From Bacteroidia bacterium (GTDB lineage: Bacteria > Bacteroidota > Bacteroidia > M30B66): a stretch of DNA of 45,011 nucleotides. The notes under the pieces are model-generated. The model was not told the DNA's origin, ran no database searches, and worked only from the letters and a program-made list of their open reading frames with translations. Of the stretch, positions 16,262-25,620 are shown one piece after another (position 1 is the stretch's first letter; each line of letters starts with the position of its first letter). The position numbers and the translations under genes are program-made. The stretch covers positions 1 to 45,011 of the forward strand of contig JAGYKL010000027.1 in the NCBI GenBank assembly GCA_018401705.1, in the 5' to 3' direction.

Positions 16262-17956
16262 TCAGAACATATAACTAACTCCCCCTAGTGCCATGAAGCG
16301 CTGGGTTGGATAGTTTGAGAATCTCTTATATCTCACATTGAGAATATTGTTCAGTTTAAGGAACATACTCAAACGCTTAGTGTATCTGTATTCTGCACCA
16401 AGGTTTATATCTGCAACACCTTTCAACTCTTTTGCTACAGCAACCTCCAAACCACTAACATCGTCGGTTATGAAATCGCGGTAGAATTGCCTATTAAAAG
16501 TCAAAACAGCAAAATCAAGACTGATTTTCTCTTGCAAATTATATTTGGCTCCTAAAGACATTCTAAATGATGGTACATACCACGCTTTAAGCTCCTTATC
16601 TGTTCCATAACCAAGATAATCGGCTCTTGCAATTACTCTTAACTTCTCGTGATTCTGCCACGTAATTTCTCCATGCACTTCAAATAAAGAAGTATTGTCG
16701 TTTACATAAGTTAGTTTGTTCCAGTTGCCTTCGCTCGTATCATTCACAAAAAAGTATTGATTTTCAATTGCCGGAGTATATGAAACGCCTGCATTAAAAG
16801 CCAAAAACGAACTAAATGCTCCTCTTAAACCAGCATATAAACGAAATGGGTTCCAGGTATTTAGAGGTTGAATATCGCTTATTAACCAAGGATTCTGCTC
16901 AGTTAAAGTTCTGTATGAATAACGATGCAATCTGCTGTCGGTTCCAACATTAAGTATGAGAATGTCTTCAAAAAGGTGAAGATCAAAATCTACTTCTGGA
17001 GCTAATCTAAATCCATTTGAAGTATCAGAGCTTGCATACATCGTTAATGCAGCCCTCAAACGCCAGTTATTCTGCTTAAATAAGATTTGAGGTCTTAAAT
17101 TAAACAATGTAAAATTATCTTCCCAAACCGCATTCTGATTCTTGTAAACATCAAGCGCAGCTTTAATATTAAATGAATACAGTCTATAGAAAAACGAGAC
17201 ATCTCCCTTGGCATTGAAACGGTTCTCCTGAGCATCAAAAGCATCCATATAATTATGATAACCCAAATCAACTTTATACTTTGTTGCATGAGTATCAACG
17301 GGAAAATTATCAACCAACGAGGCATTCACCTCAACGAGTTGATACCTCTGTTTTATGTCGCCTCGCTCCAAACCATAATCTAACCAAAGTGAGGTGTCAA
17401 TTGGGTTTGTATTAAATCCGTAATAATGCACAACATCTCTTCTATAGTCAAGCCCTCCTCCAAAAACAACTTTCTTCTTGATTGACTTTCCAAAAACTGA
17501 AACTTCATTATTGCTAAATCCAGAGTAGCCAACATCCGCAATTTGACCAGAAGACGACAAGTGCTTCAATCTGACACCCGTTGATGAATATTTATTTCTC
17601 CCACTGCTGTAAAAAAGCTCACCATAAGGAGTTAAATATGAACCAAATCCGCCTTTTACATAGCCTTTGTATATCTTATCTAAGGGCTCTCCTTTAACTC
17701 TCGCCGCTTGAATCGGATCAACTTCAAATGCCGTTGAGACCTTTCGACTCTGCAACTCATACGAAATTGGGAACTTTGACAATGATGTGTCTGTTACCTC
17801 TGCTGTCTCAAAAATCTTTTCTGCATTAATCAAATTAGGATTAAAGTCACCTATTACTAACACTTCACTGTTCTTGCCCGGCTGTGCTAAAGCAGATTTC
17901 ATGTTTACAAGCAAACAGCAAATAACCGGAACTATAAAATTAAATAGCTTTTCCAT
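16262..17956 (-). CDS. Outer-membrane beta-barrel protein (TonB-receptor-like barrel without plug)
   Basis: The 564-residue protein has a signal peptide (cleavage after MKSALAQ, about residue 25), then alternating amphipathic strands rich in Tyr/Phe throughout, and a C-terminus YRYTKRLSMFLKLNNILNVR...YMF with the terminal Phe and the NILN segment typical of TonB-dependent receptor barrels. No plug domain or TonB box is evident: the N-terminal ~100 residues are too short. It lies 8 bp downstream of the large TPR gene and is surely in the same operon. It may form a pore or an assembly partner of the TPR protein. No substrate is predictable. Confidence 0.75.
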   Translation of the reverse strand: MEKLFNFIVPVICCLLVNMKSALAQPGKNSEVLVIGDFNPNLINAEKIFETAEVTDTSLSKFPISYELQSRKVSTAFEVDPIQAARVKGEPLDKIYKGYVKGGFGSYLTPYGELFYSSGRNKYSSTGVRLKHLSSSGQIADVGYSGFSNNEVSVFGKSIKKKVVFGGGLDYRRDVVHYYGFNTNPIDTSLWLDYGLERGDIKQRYQLVEVNASLVDNFPVDTHATKYKVDLGYHNYMDAFDAQENRFNAKGDVSFFYRLYSFNIKAALDVYKNQNAVWEDNFTLFNLRPQILFKQNNWRLRAALTMYASSDTSNGFRLAPEVDFDLHLFEDILILNVGTDSRLHRYSYRTLTEQNPWLISDIQPLNTWNPFRLYAGLRGAFSSFLAFNAGVSYTPAIENQYFFVNDTSEGNWNKLTYVNDNTSLFEVHGEITWQNHEKLRVIARADYLGYGTDKELKAWYVPSFRMSLGAKYNLQEKISLDFAVLTFNRQFYRDFITDDVSGLEVAVAKELKGVADINLGAEYRYTKRLSMFLKLNNILNVRYKRFSNYPTQRFMALGGVSYMF

Positions 17957-17964
17957 AATCTCTA

Positions 17965-20900
17965 TTATTGGTTATCGGGTGTTTCAAACAATTTATCCTG
18001 ATTTGGATCAGAATTCAAATCAATATTTTCCTGCTGTGCAGGTATTACAACTTCTTTAACTTCCCCTGCCTCGATATCTGCTAGCTTTTGAATAGCTAAG
18101 TCCCGAAGTTCAGGCCCTTCATGATTATCAATTACACTCTGAAGAGTCCTTTTTGCCTGAAAGACATTATCAAGTTTCACATAATTATCTGCCAATAGGA
18201 TAAAACCTCTTGCCAACCAGTAATCATAAGAAGGCATCTCATCAACTAAAGAAAAAACAGCCTTTTCACATTTATTATAATCACCATTTCTAAAGTGAAT
18301 CAAGGCAATTGAATACTGAGCCTCAGCTCCTATTTCACTTTTTAGCTTTTTAATTTTAGTAAACTCCTTCATAGCATCTGCATTTGCGCCTGCCACTAGA
18401 GAAGCTCTTCCTAAAATAAGCTGTGCTTCATTCACAAGTTGCTCGTCATTCTTATCCTCCTTCAGCACAGTTTGAGCATATTTTACCGCTTGATTGATAT
18501 CACCTGTTTTAACAGACAATTGCATGATGTTTTTGCGTGCCTCTTTTTCTTGCTCATCATTCTCAGCAATCTTTTCAAGCTCCATGAAATGATTCAATGA
18601 TTCGGTAAAATGGTTACTCTCTCTTTCAAACACACCTAAAACCAAATGAGACTGTGCAGTAAAAGTATTCTTGGGTCGCTTAAGCAACTCCCGATAATTT
18701 AGTGCCGCTTTTTCAACCTGGCGACCTTGCATATAACAATCGGCTTGATAACCCAAGGCCTGAGTCGAGAATAAACCTTGAGGAAAGTCTCTCAAATACA
18801 ATGTAAATTGTTGTAATGCCTTTTCGCAATCTTGCCTCAGATAGCTTGCTTCTGCCGCTTCCCAAGCAGTAGAATCAAACTCAGTACGAGACATCGTTTC
18901 CAGGCCTTTTTCTTGAGCCATCTCTTGATATGCAGAAACATTCCCTTGATCTACATAAATCTTTTTAATTCCCAACTGAGCTTCTTTGGCTTCTTCAGAG
19001 CCAGGGTATTTTTCAATTACTTCTGTATAAATCTTTAGAGCTTCATCGTCCTTTCTTTGGTTATACTTTATCAATCCCATTTGAACTCGCGCAGATGGCG
19101 CAAGTGGACTATCGCTATGATTAACTAAAATGCCCGAATACATTGCAAACGCCTCTTCATTTCTATCAAGCAACATATACACACGCGCAGCCTCATACTT
19201 TGCATCGTCAGCATACCGTGAACCTGGAATGTCTTTGATGAGTTTTGTTAGTACTTCCAGTTCCTTTTCAAATTTGCCCTGAACATATAATGTTAAAGCT
19301 TTTTGAAACATAGAATAATCAACCGAACTTAAACCTGTTTGTATAGCCTTGTCATAAAAATCAGTAGCCGCAGCATAGTTCTTTAGATAAAAATAACAAT
19401 CTGCGATTCTTACTTGAGCATCATTCAAAATTCTTGCATCGGTTGTGCCATTTACGCTTGAGTATTTTCTGAACCAGGTAGCAGCCTTCTCATAATTCCT
19501 AAGCTTATAATAAACATAGCCAAGGTTATAATTAACTCTATTAAACTGTTTCAGCTGAAAAGCAGAAAGAGAATAAATAAAGTCTTCGTAAGTCTTGGCA
19601 GCAAGTGTATACTCTGCACCTCTGTATTGAGCGTCTGCTTTCCAATATTTAGAATCAGCCTCTATGTCTTTATTTATTGGATAAAGTAATGATTTGTCAA
19701 AATGCTCAACAGCTGAAGTATAGTTTCTATCGTTAAGCAATTCCATAGCTCGGTAATATGCTACTCTTTGATAAGCTTGTTTTAAAGGCTCCGTAAGTTG
19801 CTTTATACGTTCTAGCGATTGCAATGCAATTCGATAATTCTTAGTAGTTAAATAGATATTCGAGAGAAACGAATATGCTTCGTCAAGCCTTTCGCTGCTA
19901 GGGTACTTATTAATATAATCTTGCAAAGCCCTAATAGCCTCATCATATGGATCATAACCTAATTCGTATGCTAATTTGGCATAATCGAACAAGGCTTGTT
20001 CCTTAAGCAATGTATCATAATCAGTCTTAGCTGCTTCTTTCCAAGCGTTTCTGGCAAATTTCTTATTATCCATTTGAAGCTGGCACCAGCCCAAATGATA
20101 CCATGCACTCTGCCCTAATGCATCCTGATCACCAACAGCAAATTGAAAGGCAATAATAGCTTCAGGCAACTTATTTACCTTAAAATATGCAAAACCAAGC
20201 TGATAATCATCAGAGCGGGTTCTTTGCTTTGGAGCTTTATCTCTATATATTTCCAGATAAGGTATTGCCTGTGAATATCTATCAGAATTATAATATGAAT
20301 CTCCTATAAGTCTTGCTATTTCAGGCCCGCGCTTGCTGTTTGAAGCTGAATCAAGTATAGGTTGAGCGTAGTCAATTACCTGATCAAACTTGCCTTGCAA
20401 ATAATAAATCTGAGAAATATAAAATGGAACAATTGAGCCGAAAGTCTCATCATTGCTTAGTGATAGAAATTCCTCTAGTGCAGCCTCGTAGTTCTTATCT
20501 TGATATTGAATATGAGCATAGTAATAAGAAGCTGTTGAAGCATAAGGGCTATCACCCGATTTTATTTCAGAAAAATCGACTAAGGCTTGCTTATAGTTCT
20601 CTGTTTTGAAATTACTGTAACCTCTTTTGAAATGAAATTCAGCTAAATCTTCTTCGCTTAATACTTTAGGGTCTACTTTATTAAACCATGCTTCGGCCTT
20701 AGAATATTTCTTTTCTCGAAAGAAGAAACGCCCTAGCTGAAACCAAGCTTGCTTCACTAAGGTGCTTTCCGGATGCCTGTAGATAAACTGAGTTAGCAGA
20801 ACTTCAGCATCTTTATTAAACAATTCAACAGCGCAGAGAGCTGAGTAGTACTCAGCAATTTTGCGCCTTTCACTATGCAAGCTTTGGCTCAATGCTGCCT

Positions 20901-21054
20901 GTTTAAAGGCATCCTGCGCAGCAGAATATTGCTTTTTATCGTATAAGTCAATGGCCGAACGCAATTGCCTGTCTTCGTCTCTTGGTAGAGATGATTGCTG
21001 GGCAAATAAATTCGAAACCACAAAAACCAGTAGTAGAATTAGGGATTTTCGCAT
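17965..21054 (-). CDS. Large periplasmic TPR-repeat protein
   Basis: The 1029-residue protein has a signal peptide (MRKSLILLLVFVVSNLFAQQ) and is built almost entirely from tetratricopeptide repeats, e.g. FHFKRGYSNFKTENYKQAL, WYHLGWCQLQMDNKKFA and NYNLGYVYYKLRNYEKAA, many with the W/LG/Y/A/P signature. TPR arrays are protein-binding scaffolds. The tail is charged and without a clear domain. An unusually good AAGGAG lies about 8 nt upstream of the ATG at 21054, notable because most genes here lack a Shine-Dalgarno sequence. The operon partner is the barrel protein, so a periplasmic or outer-membrane complex is inferred; similar TPR-barrel pairs occur in Bacteroidota without known function. Confidence 0.85.
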   Translation of the reverse strand: MRKSLILLLVFVVSNLFAQQSSLPRDEDRQLRSAIDLYDKKQYSAAQDAFKQAALSQSLHSERRKIAEYYSALCAVELFNKDAEVLLTQFIYRHPESTLVKQAWFQLGRFFFREKKYSKAEAWFNKVDPKVLSEEDLAEFHFKRGYSNFKTENYKQALVDFSEIKSGDSPYASTASYYYAHIQYQDKNYEAALEEFLSLSNDETFGSIVPFYISQIYYLQGKFDQVIDYAQPILDSASNSKRGPEIARLIGDSYYNSDRYSQAIPYLEIYRDKAPKQRTRSDDYQLGFAYFKVNKLPEAIIAFQFAVGDQDALGQSAWYHLGWCQLQMDNKKFARNAWKEAAKTDYDTLLKEQALFDYAKLAYELGYDPYDEAIRALQDYINKYPSSERLDEAYSFLSNIYLTTKNYRIALQSLERIKQLTEPLKQAYQRVAYYRAMELLNDRNYTSAVEHFDKSLLYPINKDIEADSKYWKADAQYRGAEYTLAAKTYEDFIYSLSAFQLKQFNRVNYNLGYVYYKLRNYEKAATWFRKYSSVNGTTDARILNDAQVRIADCYFYLKNYAAATDFYDKAIQTGLSSVDYSMFQKALTLYVQGKFEKELEVLTKLIKDIPGSRYADDAKYEAARVYMLLDRNEEAFAMYSGILVNHSDSPLAPSARVQMGLIKYNQRKDDEALKIYTEVIEKYPGSEEAKEAQLGIKKIYVDQGNVSAYQEMAQEKGLETMSRTEFDSTAWEAAEASYLRQDCEKALQQFTLYLRDFPQGLFSTQALGYQADCYMQGRQVEKAALNYRELLKRPKNTFTAQSHLVLGVFERESNHFTESLNHFMELEKIAENDEQEKEARKNIMQLSVKTGDINQAVKYAQTVLKEDKNDEQLVNEAQLILGRASLVAGANADAMKEFTKIKKLKSEIGAEAQYSIALIHFRNGDYNKCEKAVFSLVDEMPSYDYWLARGFILLADNYVKLDNVFQAKRTLQSVIDNHEGPELRDLAIQKLADIEAGEVKEVVIPAQQENIDLNSDPNQDKLFETPDNQ

Positions 21055-21161
21055 GTATACACTCCTTCAGGGTGTAAAAATAGACCGATGCATTGAGGGC
21101 TTAAGTGAATTCCTTATCAAATTATGAACGTTTGTATGTTGATGGTAATTGTGTCGAAACC

Positions 21162-21812
21162 TTATTTTATCGAACTTTTACCATGTGTCCTATTAGCCCA
21201 ATAGGTTCGAATTACTGGTATTGCTGTTATTAATATTAAAAGCAAAATAATATATCCTAGATTTTTCTCAGCATCGGGCCAAACATGTCCAAGATAATAC
21301 CCCAAACTTACCAGCGAACCCACCCAGGCAGCTGCTCCTAATATGTTCGCTAACATAAAACTTGAAAAGCGCATAGCTATCAAGCCTGCCACAATGGGAG
21401 CGAATGTTCTTATTACAGGTAAAAATCTACCCACAATCAAGGTTTTCATCCCATGTTTTTCATAATATGCTTCAGCAATCCTGATATGGCTTTTTCTGAA
21501 GAAGAACGTATCCTTGCGTGTATATAAAGATTGACCCGCTTTTTTACCAAAATAGTAGCCAAACATATTACCAACCACAGCAGTGAGAAATATTGAACTG
21601 ATAACTAGCTCAAATGAATGATTTAAAACTCCTGTCGCACAAAGCAATCCAGCTGCAAACATTAGAGAGTCTCCCGGTAAAAAGAATCCAAAAAACAATC
21701 CATTTTCAATAAACACAACTGCTAACAACAATATTAAACCGCCATATTCAATAATATGCCTTGGTTGAAACAAGGCGAAAAACTCAGAGATTGAATTCCA
21801 GATTTCAGTCAC
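21162..21812 (-). CDS. DedA-family membrane protein
   Basis: The 216-residue polytopic protein shows DedA family motifs: FIENGLFFGFFLPGDSLMF near residue 35, GNMFGYYFGKKAG around 80, and GRFLPVIRTFAPIVAG around 127 with the family's conserved arginines. DedA proteins are inner-membrane transporters, recently shown to flip undecaprenyl phosphate or phosphatidylethanolamine in some bacteria, and they affect envelope integrity. It lies 29 bp downstream of the metallophosphoesterase gene on the same strand, so the two may be co-transcribed. Specific lipid substrate not determinable. Confidence 0.93.
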   Translation of the reverse strand: MTEIWNSISEFFALFQPRHIIEYGGLILLLAVVFIENGLFFGFFLPGDSLMFAAGLLCATGVLNHSFELVISSIFLTAVVGNMFGYYFGKKAGQSLYTRKDTFFFRKSHIRIAEAYYEKHGMKTLIVGRFLPVIRTFAPIVAGLIAMRFSSFMLANILGAAAWVGSLVSLGYYLGHVWPDAEKNLGYIILLLILITAIPVIRTYWANRTHGKSSIK

Positions 21813-21841
21813 GATTTATCTAATGTGTGTAAAAGCTTTTC

Positions 21842-22951
21842 TCATTTGAGCAGCTTATAATTATACAATTGTTTTTGCCAATATTCACCTCTGTCAACTA
21901 TTCCAAATGCCCTCAAATATACTTTACCTGATTCATGAAATGTCAATCTAAAAAAACCAGATTGCAAATCATCCATAAAAAAAGCAGGAAACCTATATCT
22001 GTCTAGCTCCTGCGCATATGAACCAGAACCGCTTACAATATAAAAAACAGAATCTAACTGAAATGCTTGCATGGCTTGTTCATGAGCCGAACAATAAATT
22101 GTGCCAGGATATTTCTCTAAAATAGAACTAATTCGCTTTCTGAATCTTCTATAAGACGGGTGAACCAAATCTTGCCTAAAATATCGGTTCAAACCAAGCA
22201 ATCCAAAAATTTGAAGTGGTGTATATTCAATTAACCACCTAAGTGGTTGATTGGTATGAATATGCTTTCCATTGCTGTAAATTGGATGATGAGCAAGCAC
22301 AACCTGAGGTCTTCCACTTGAATTACCCACATTTAACAAACTATCTAAAGCAAAATAGCTGTAATTACGTTGAGAGATCTTACTTCGTCTTTTTCTCTTT
22401 AACTCTGGTTTAAATAATCCTTTGTGAAGAAACCATTGGGAGTCAATAAATATCAAATCTGATTCTCCTGCTTTTTCTGCTCTGAAAGGCCCCGGGTAGC
22501 CTGCTTCAGGCATAAAAACACCTGTCTTTCGGTTTTTTACAATACTATTCTTCGCAAACCAAATATTGGCAACTTCACTTTGTGCCTCAACGGCTTTAAG
22601 CCCCGACGATTTTCCGTGACTCCAATCTCTATCTCCAGGCAAAACAAAAAAAAGTCCTCTGAACCCTATAAATAATTCAAATTGAGAAATTAATTTTCTT
22701 AATGATAAATATGACTCTTTTGCCGAGTGGTGAGGATTCAATCCATCATCATACACATTATCACCTAACAAAATCACAGTAGCAGATGTATCATCAAAAC
22801 ACTCAAATGCAAGAAGTTGCATAGCTTCAGATGGAATAGTATCTGTTCCTGTATTCCCTATCAGGTAAATTGAACTTATAATTGGATCGCTTTGAGCAAA
22901 AAGGACTTGGCTCAAAAACAACGTTAGAATGTATAGAAAATTAATTTTCAC
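21842..22951 (-). CDS. Calcineurin-like metallophosphoesterase with altered metal ligands
   Basis: The product of about 369 residues starts with a signal peptide (KINFLYILTLFLSQVLFAQ) if the GTG at 22951 is used; the frame stays open to 23047, but that start would put 32 unrelated residues ahead of the signal and overlap the divergent gene. The calcineurin-like fold is seen in order: YLIGNTGTD (about 30-38), ILLGDNVYDDGL, VLPGDRDWSHG, VLAHHPIYSNG and YCSAHEQAM. Compared with the family consensus (GDxG, GDN, GNHD, H, GHxH) the first motif has Asn for Asp, the third has GDRD for GNHD, and the last has Gln for His. The protein may be a weak or inactive enzyme. Exported to the periplasm or surface by prediction. 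Confidence 0.8.
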   Translation of the reverse strand: MKINFLYILTLFLSQVLFAQSDPIISSIYLIGNTGTDTIPSEAMQLLAFECFDDTSATVILLGDNVYDDGLNPHHSAKESYLSLRKLISQFELFIGFRGLFFVLPGDRDWSHGKSSGLKAVEAQSEVANIWFAKNSIVKNRKTGVFMPEAGYPGPFRAEKAGESDLIFIDSQWFLHKGLFKPELKRKRRSKISQRNYSYFALDSLLNVGNSSGRPQVVLAHHPIYSNGKHIHTNQPLRWLIEYTPLQIFGLLGLNRYFRQDLVHPSYRRFRKRISSILEKYPGTIYCSAHEQAMQAFQLDSVFYIVSGSGSYAQELDRYRFPAFFMDDLQSGFFRLTFHESGKVYLRAFGIVDRGEYWQKQLYNYKLLK

Positions 22952-22955
22952 GTTC

Positions 22956-22963
22956 CAAATGTA
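22956..22963 (-). promoter_or_regulatory. Candidate -7 box for metallophosphoesterase
   Basis: On the minus strand TACATTTG fits TAnnTTTG and lies only 4 nt before the GTG start, which would give a leaderless transcript. No good -33 TTG is seen at the right distance. Confidence 0.35.
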
Positions 22964-23016
22964 TTGGAGATTTTGCTCCCTATTTCGATTAAATGCATAA
23001 ACAAGCAATGAAATTC

Positions 23017-23024
23017 TATTTTTG
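23017..23024 (+). promoter_or_regulatory. Candidate -7 box for EEP-family gene
   Basis: TATTTTTG matches TAnnTTTG, 13 nt before the ATG at 23038. The -33 TTG is not evident. Confidence 0.4.
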
Positions 23025-23037
23025 ACAGCGAAACAGC

Positions 23038-24177
23038 ATGGCGTCACATCGATTCGTAAGAAGAATTTTATACATCCTCAATTTGGGAGCTGCGGCTGCC
23101 CTAACTTTAGCTAAACTTGCTCTATATATAAGTCCAGAGCAATTTTGGATGCTTGCCTTTATGGGCCTTCTTTTTCCTTTTCTACTAATCATCAACCTAA
23201 CATTCTGTATTGCTTGGTTATTTATTTATCCGCGAAGAGCATTAATTTCTTTCGTTTTAATATTAATCTGTTTGCCTCAAGTTGGTGCATTTCTTCAATT
23301 AAGAATTCGTAATGATTCTGGTGGATTAAAAACGTCTGAAAGCCAATTGAAAATCCTTTCCTATAACGTTCGACTTTTCGATCTTTACAATTGGACAGAT
23401 AACAAAACAACGAGAAACAAAATTATTGATTTGGTTAAAACCGTTGATGCAGATATTATTTGCTTTCAAGAGTTTTTCCATGAAGATACAGGCGCTTTTA
23501 ATACCCTTGATACGCTTAAGCGAATTCAAAGAGCCAACAAAGTACATATTGCTCATACAGCCCATGTGAAAAAGGTAAATCATTGGGGCATTGCAACCTT
23601 CTCGGCTTACCCAATTGTTAATCGCGGAGAGTTAAAATTTAGAGACTCTACCGATAATATCTCAATTTATACCGACCTAAAAATAAAAGAGGATACTGTT
23701 AGAGTTTACAATTTGCACTTAGAATCGATTCGCTTTAGATCCGAAGACTATAAAGCTCTTGAAACTTTAACAGGAAAAAAGGATGACACCAAACTTGGGG
23801 GACCACAAAAGATAATTGGACGAATGCGCAAAGCGTATATCAGAAGAGCCCGTCAGACCGACATTATTCATAAACATATCTCAGAAAGTCCTTATCCTGT
23901 GATTGTTTGCGGAGACTTCAATGACCCTCCATCGTCATATTCATATCAACAAATCTCAAAAAAACTTGCTGATACTTTTAGGGATGCTGGCTCTGGTTTT
24001 GGTAACACTTACGTGGGATTGATACCTTTTCTGAGAATTGACTACATCATGCATTGCAAAGAATTCTACAATACAGTTTCTTTTGACGTAATCAACCAGA
24101 AGCTCTCAGACCATTACCCTCTCGTAACTCTATTGCAAAAAAACGAATTAGAAAAGCAGTCTGAAGATAAAGAATAA
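23038..24177 (+). CDS. Membrane-anchored endonuclease/exonuclease/phosphatase-family protein
   Basis: The 379-residue protein begins with about three hydrophobic helices (residues 8-90) followed by a full EEP domain: LKILSYNVRLF (Asn, metal site), ADIICFQEFF (Glu), YNLHLESIRF (His), VIVCGDFNDPPSS (Asp/Asn) and KLSDHYPLV (Asp-His catalytic pair). All catalytic positions of the Mg2+-dependent fold are present. Substrates in this superfamily range from nucleic acids to phospholipids and inositol phosphates; the N-terminal membrane anchor is common in Bacteroidota copies and would place the enzyme at the inner membrane. Its last 30 bp overlap the 3' end of the converging PiT gene. Confidence 0.88.
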   Translation: MASHRFVRRILYILNLGAAAALTLAKLALYISPEQFWMLAFMGLLFPFLLIINLTFCIAWLFIYPRRALISFVLILICLPQVGAFLQLRIRNDSGGLKTSESQLKILSYNVRLFDLYNWTDNKTTRNKIIDLVKTVDADIICFQEFFHEDTGAFNTLDTLKRIQRANKVHIAHTAHVKKVNHWGIATFSAYPIVNRGELKFRDSTDNISIYTDLKIKEDTVRVYNLHLESIRFRSEDYKALETLTGKKDDTKLGGPQKIIGRMRKAYIRRARQTDIIHKHISESPYPVIVCGDFNDPPSSYSYQQISKKLADTFRDAGSGFGNTYVGLIPFLRIDYIMHCKEFYNTVSFDVINQKLSDHYPLVTLLQKNELEKQSEDKE

Positions 24178-25554
24178 GCCTCCAGACAATATAACGGTTA
24201 CAGGCAGTGTTAACAACCAAGCTATGGCAATGTTTTTAATCGTACCTCCTTGCAAATTCTTTACACCATTTGATGATACCATACTTCCTGCCACACCTGA
24301 AGATAATACTTGAGTAGTACTTACTGGCAAGCCTGTTAAACTCGCAAGCCAAATTGTTCCTGCAGAGACAAACCCAGCACTTGCTCCTTGAGCATAGGTT
24401 AGATTCTCTTTTCCAATTTTTTCACCAATCGTCACAACTATTCGTTTCCAACCTATCATAGTGCCTAATCCAAGCGACAAAGAAATAATTAGAATAACCC
24501 AATTGGGAGCATATTCTGTGTAAGACTTCATTCTAGCAACAGAATCCTCAAGGGAATTTAATTCTGCTAAATTCATTGTTTTAAGTGCGCCATTCTTTTT
24601 CAATTGCTTGATATGATTACCAATAAAAAGGATGTCCTTTCTCAAATTCAGATTTTCTTCTTTTGGAAAAACTCCATCTTCTCTATGTTTATCAAAAATC
24701 TGAGTTATATCAAATAACTCTGCCTTAACTTGATTAGCAACGGCTCTATCTATAGGACTCATTTTCACTTCATCAAGTGAAATAATTTGAGTTAATGCCG
24801 ATCTAGCTGCGGGTTCAAGATCCTTGATGTCTTTGGAACTATCAATAGCAAAACTTAATGGAGCTATACTAATCAGAATTAACATAATTAATCCGACACC
24901 TTTCTGACCGTCATTTGAGCCATGTGTAAAGCTCAATCCTGCGCAACTTAAAATAAGCAATGATCTAATCCATGGTTTGGGAGGGGTGTCTCCTTCAGGG
25001 GCTTTAAACATTGCTTGATCCTTCACAAATCGTTTAAGCAAACTCATTGCGGCCATAGTTAATCCAAAGCCAAGCAAGGGAGATATCAACAAGGAAAGAC
25101 CAATACTAGATGCCTTATTCCAATTAACTCCCGATAAATCTCCATTGCCAGAAGTTAATGAAAAAACAATACCCACTCCTAAAATAGACCCGATCAAAGT
25201 GTGAGAACTTGAAGCTGGAATTCCTAGCCACCAGGTACCTAAATTCCAGATGATAGCAGAAAGCAATAGTGCCATGATGAGAGCAATATTCTGCCCCATC
25301 TCCTGATTCACAAGTGATTCAGGAGGAAGTAAATTAATTATTCCTATTGCTACAGCTATTCCTCCTGCAAATACACCAATTGAATTCATCACACCCGACA
25401 ATACGACAGATTGAATCGGCTTAAGTGATTTCGTATAAATTACAGTTGCAACAGCATTTGCAGTATCATGAAATCCATTAATAAACTCAAAAATGCATGC
25501 TGCTAAAATGCAAATCAAAAGAAGGACGGTCATGTCCGTTTCAAGTCCAAACAT
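24148..25554 (-). CDS. PiT-family inorganic phosphate transporter
   Basis: The 468-residue protein has both PiT signature repeats: EFINGFHDTANAVATVIYT near the N-terminus and THGSNDGQKGVGLIMLI in the second half, with PASSSHTLIGS and PVSTTQVLSSGVAGSM as the paired loops. PiT proteins co-transport metal-phosphate or phosphate with H+/Na+. A hydrophilic segment of roughly 115 residues separates the halves (about 240-350). No phoU-like gene accompanies it. It follows the divergent PiT-like gene by 66 bp on the same strand. Confidence 0.93.
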   Translation of the reverse strand: MFGLETDMTVLLLICILAACIFEFINGFHDTANAVATVIYTKSLKPIQSVVLSGVMNSIGVFAGGIAVAIGIINLLPPESLVNQEMGQNIALIMALLLSAIIWNLGTWWLGIPASSSHTLIGSILGVGIVFSLTSGNGDLSGVNWNKASSIGLSLLISPLLGFGLTMAAMSLLKRFVKDQAMFKAPEGDTPPKPWIRSLLILSCAGLSFTHGSNDGQKGVGLIMLILISIAPLSFAIDSSKDIKDLEPAARSALTQIISLDEVKMSPIDRAVANQVKAELFDITQIFDKHREDGVFPKEENLNLRKDILFIGNHIKQLKKNGALKTMNLAELNSLEDSVARMKSYTEYAPNWVILIISLSLGLGTMIGWKRIVVTIGEKIGKENLTYAQGASAGFVSAGTIWLASLTGLPVSTTQVLSSGVAGSMVSSNGVKNLQGGTIKNIAIAWLLTLPVTVILSGGLFFIFRLLF

Positions 25555-25620
25555 GATGCGAATCTAAATTAAATTCTTCCGAATCGCATAGATTCTAGAG
25601 CAATAAATCAAGAAAAAAAA

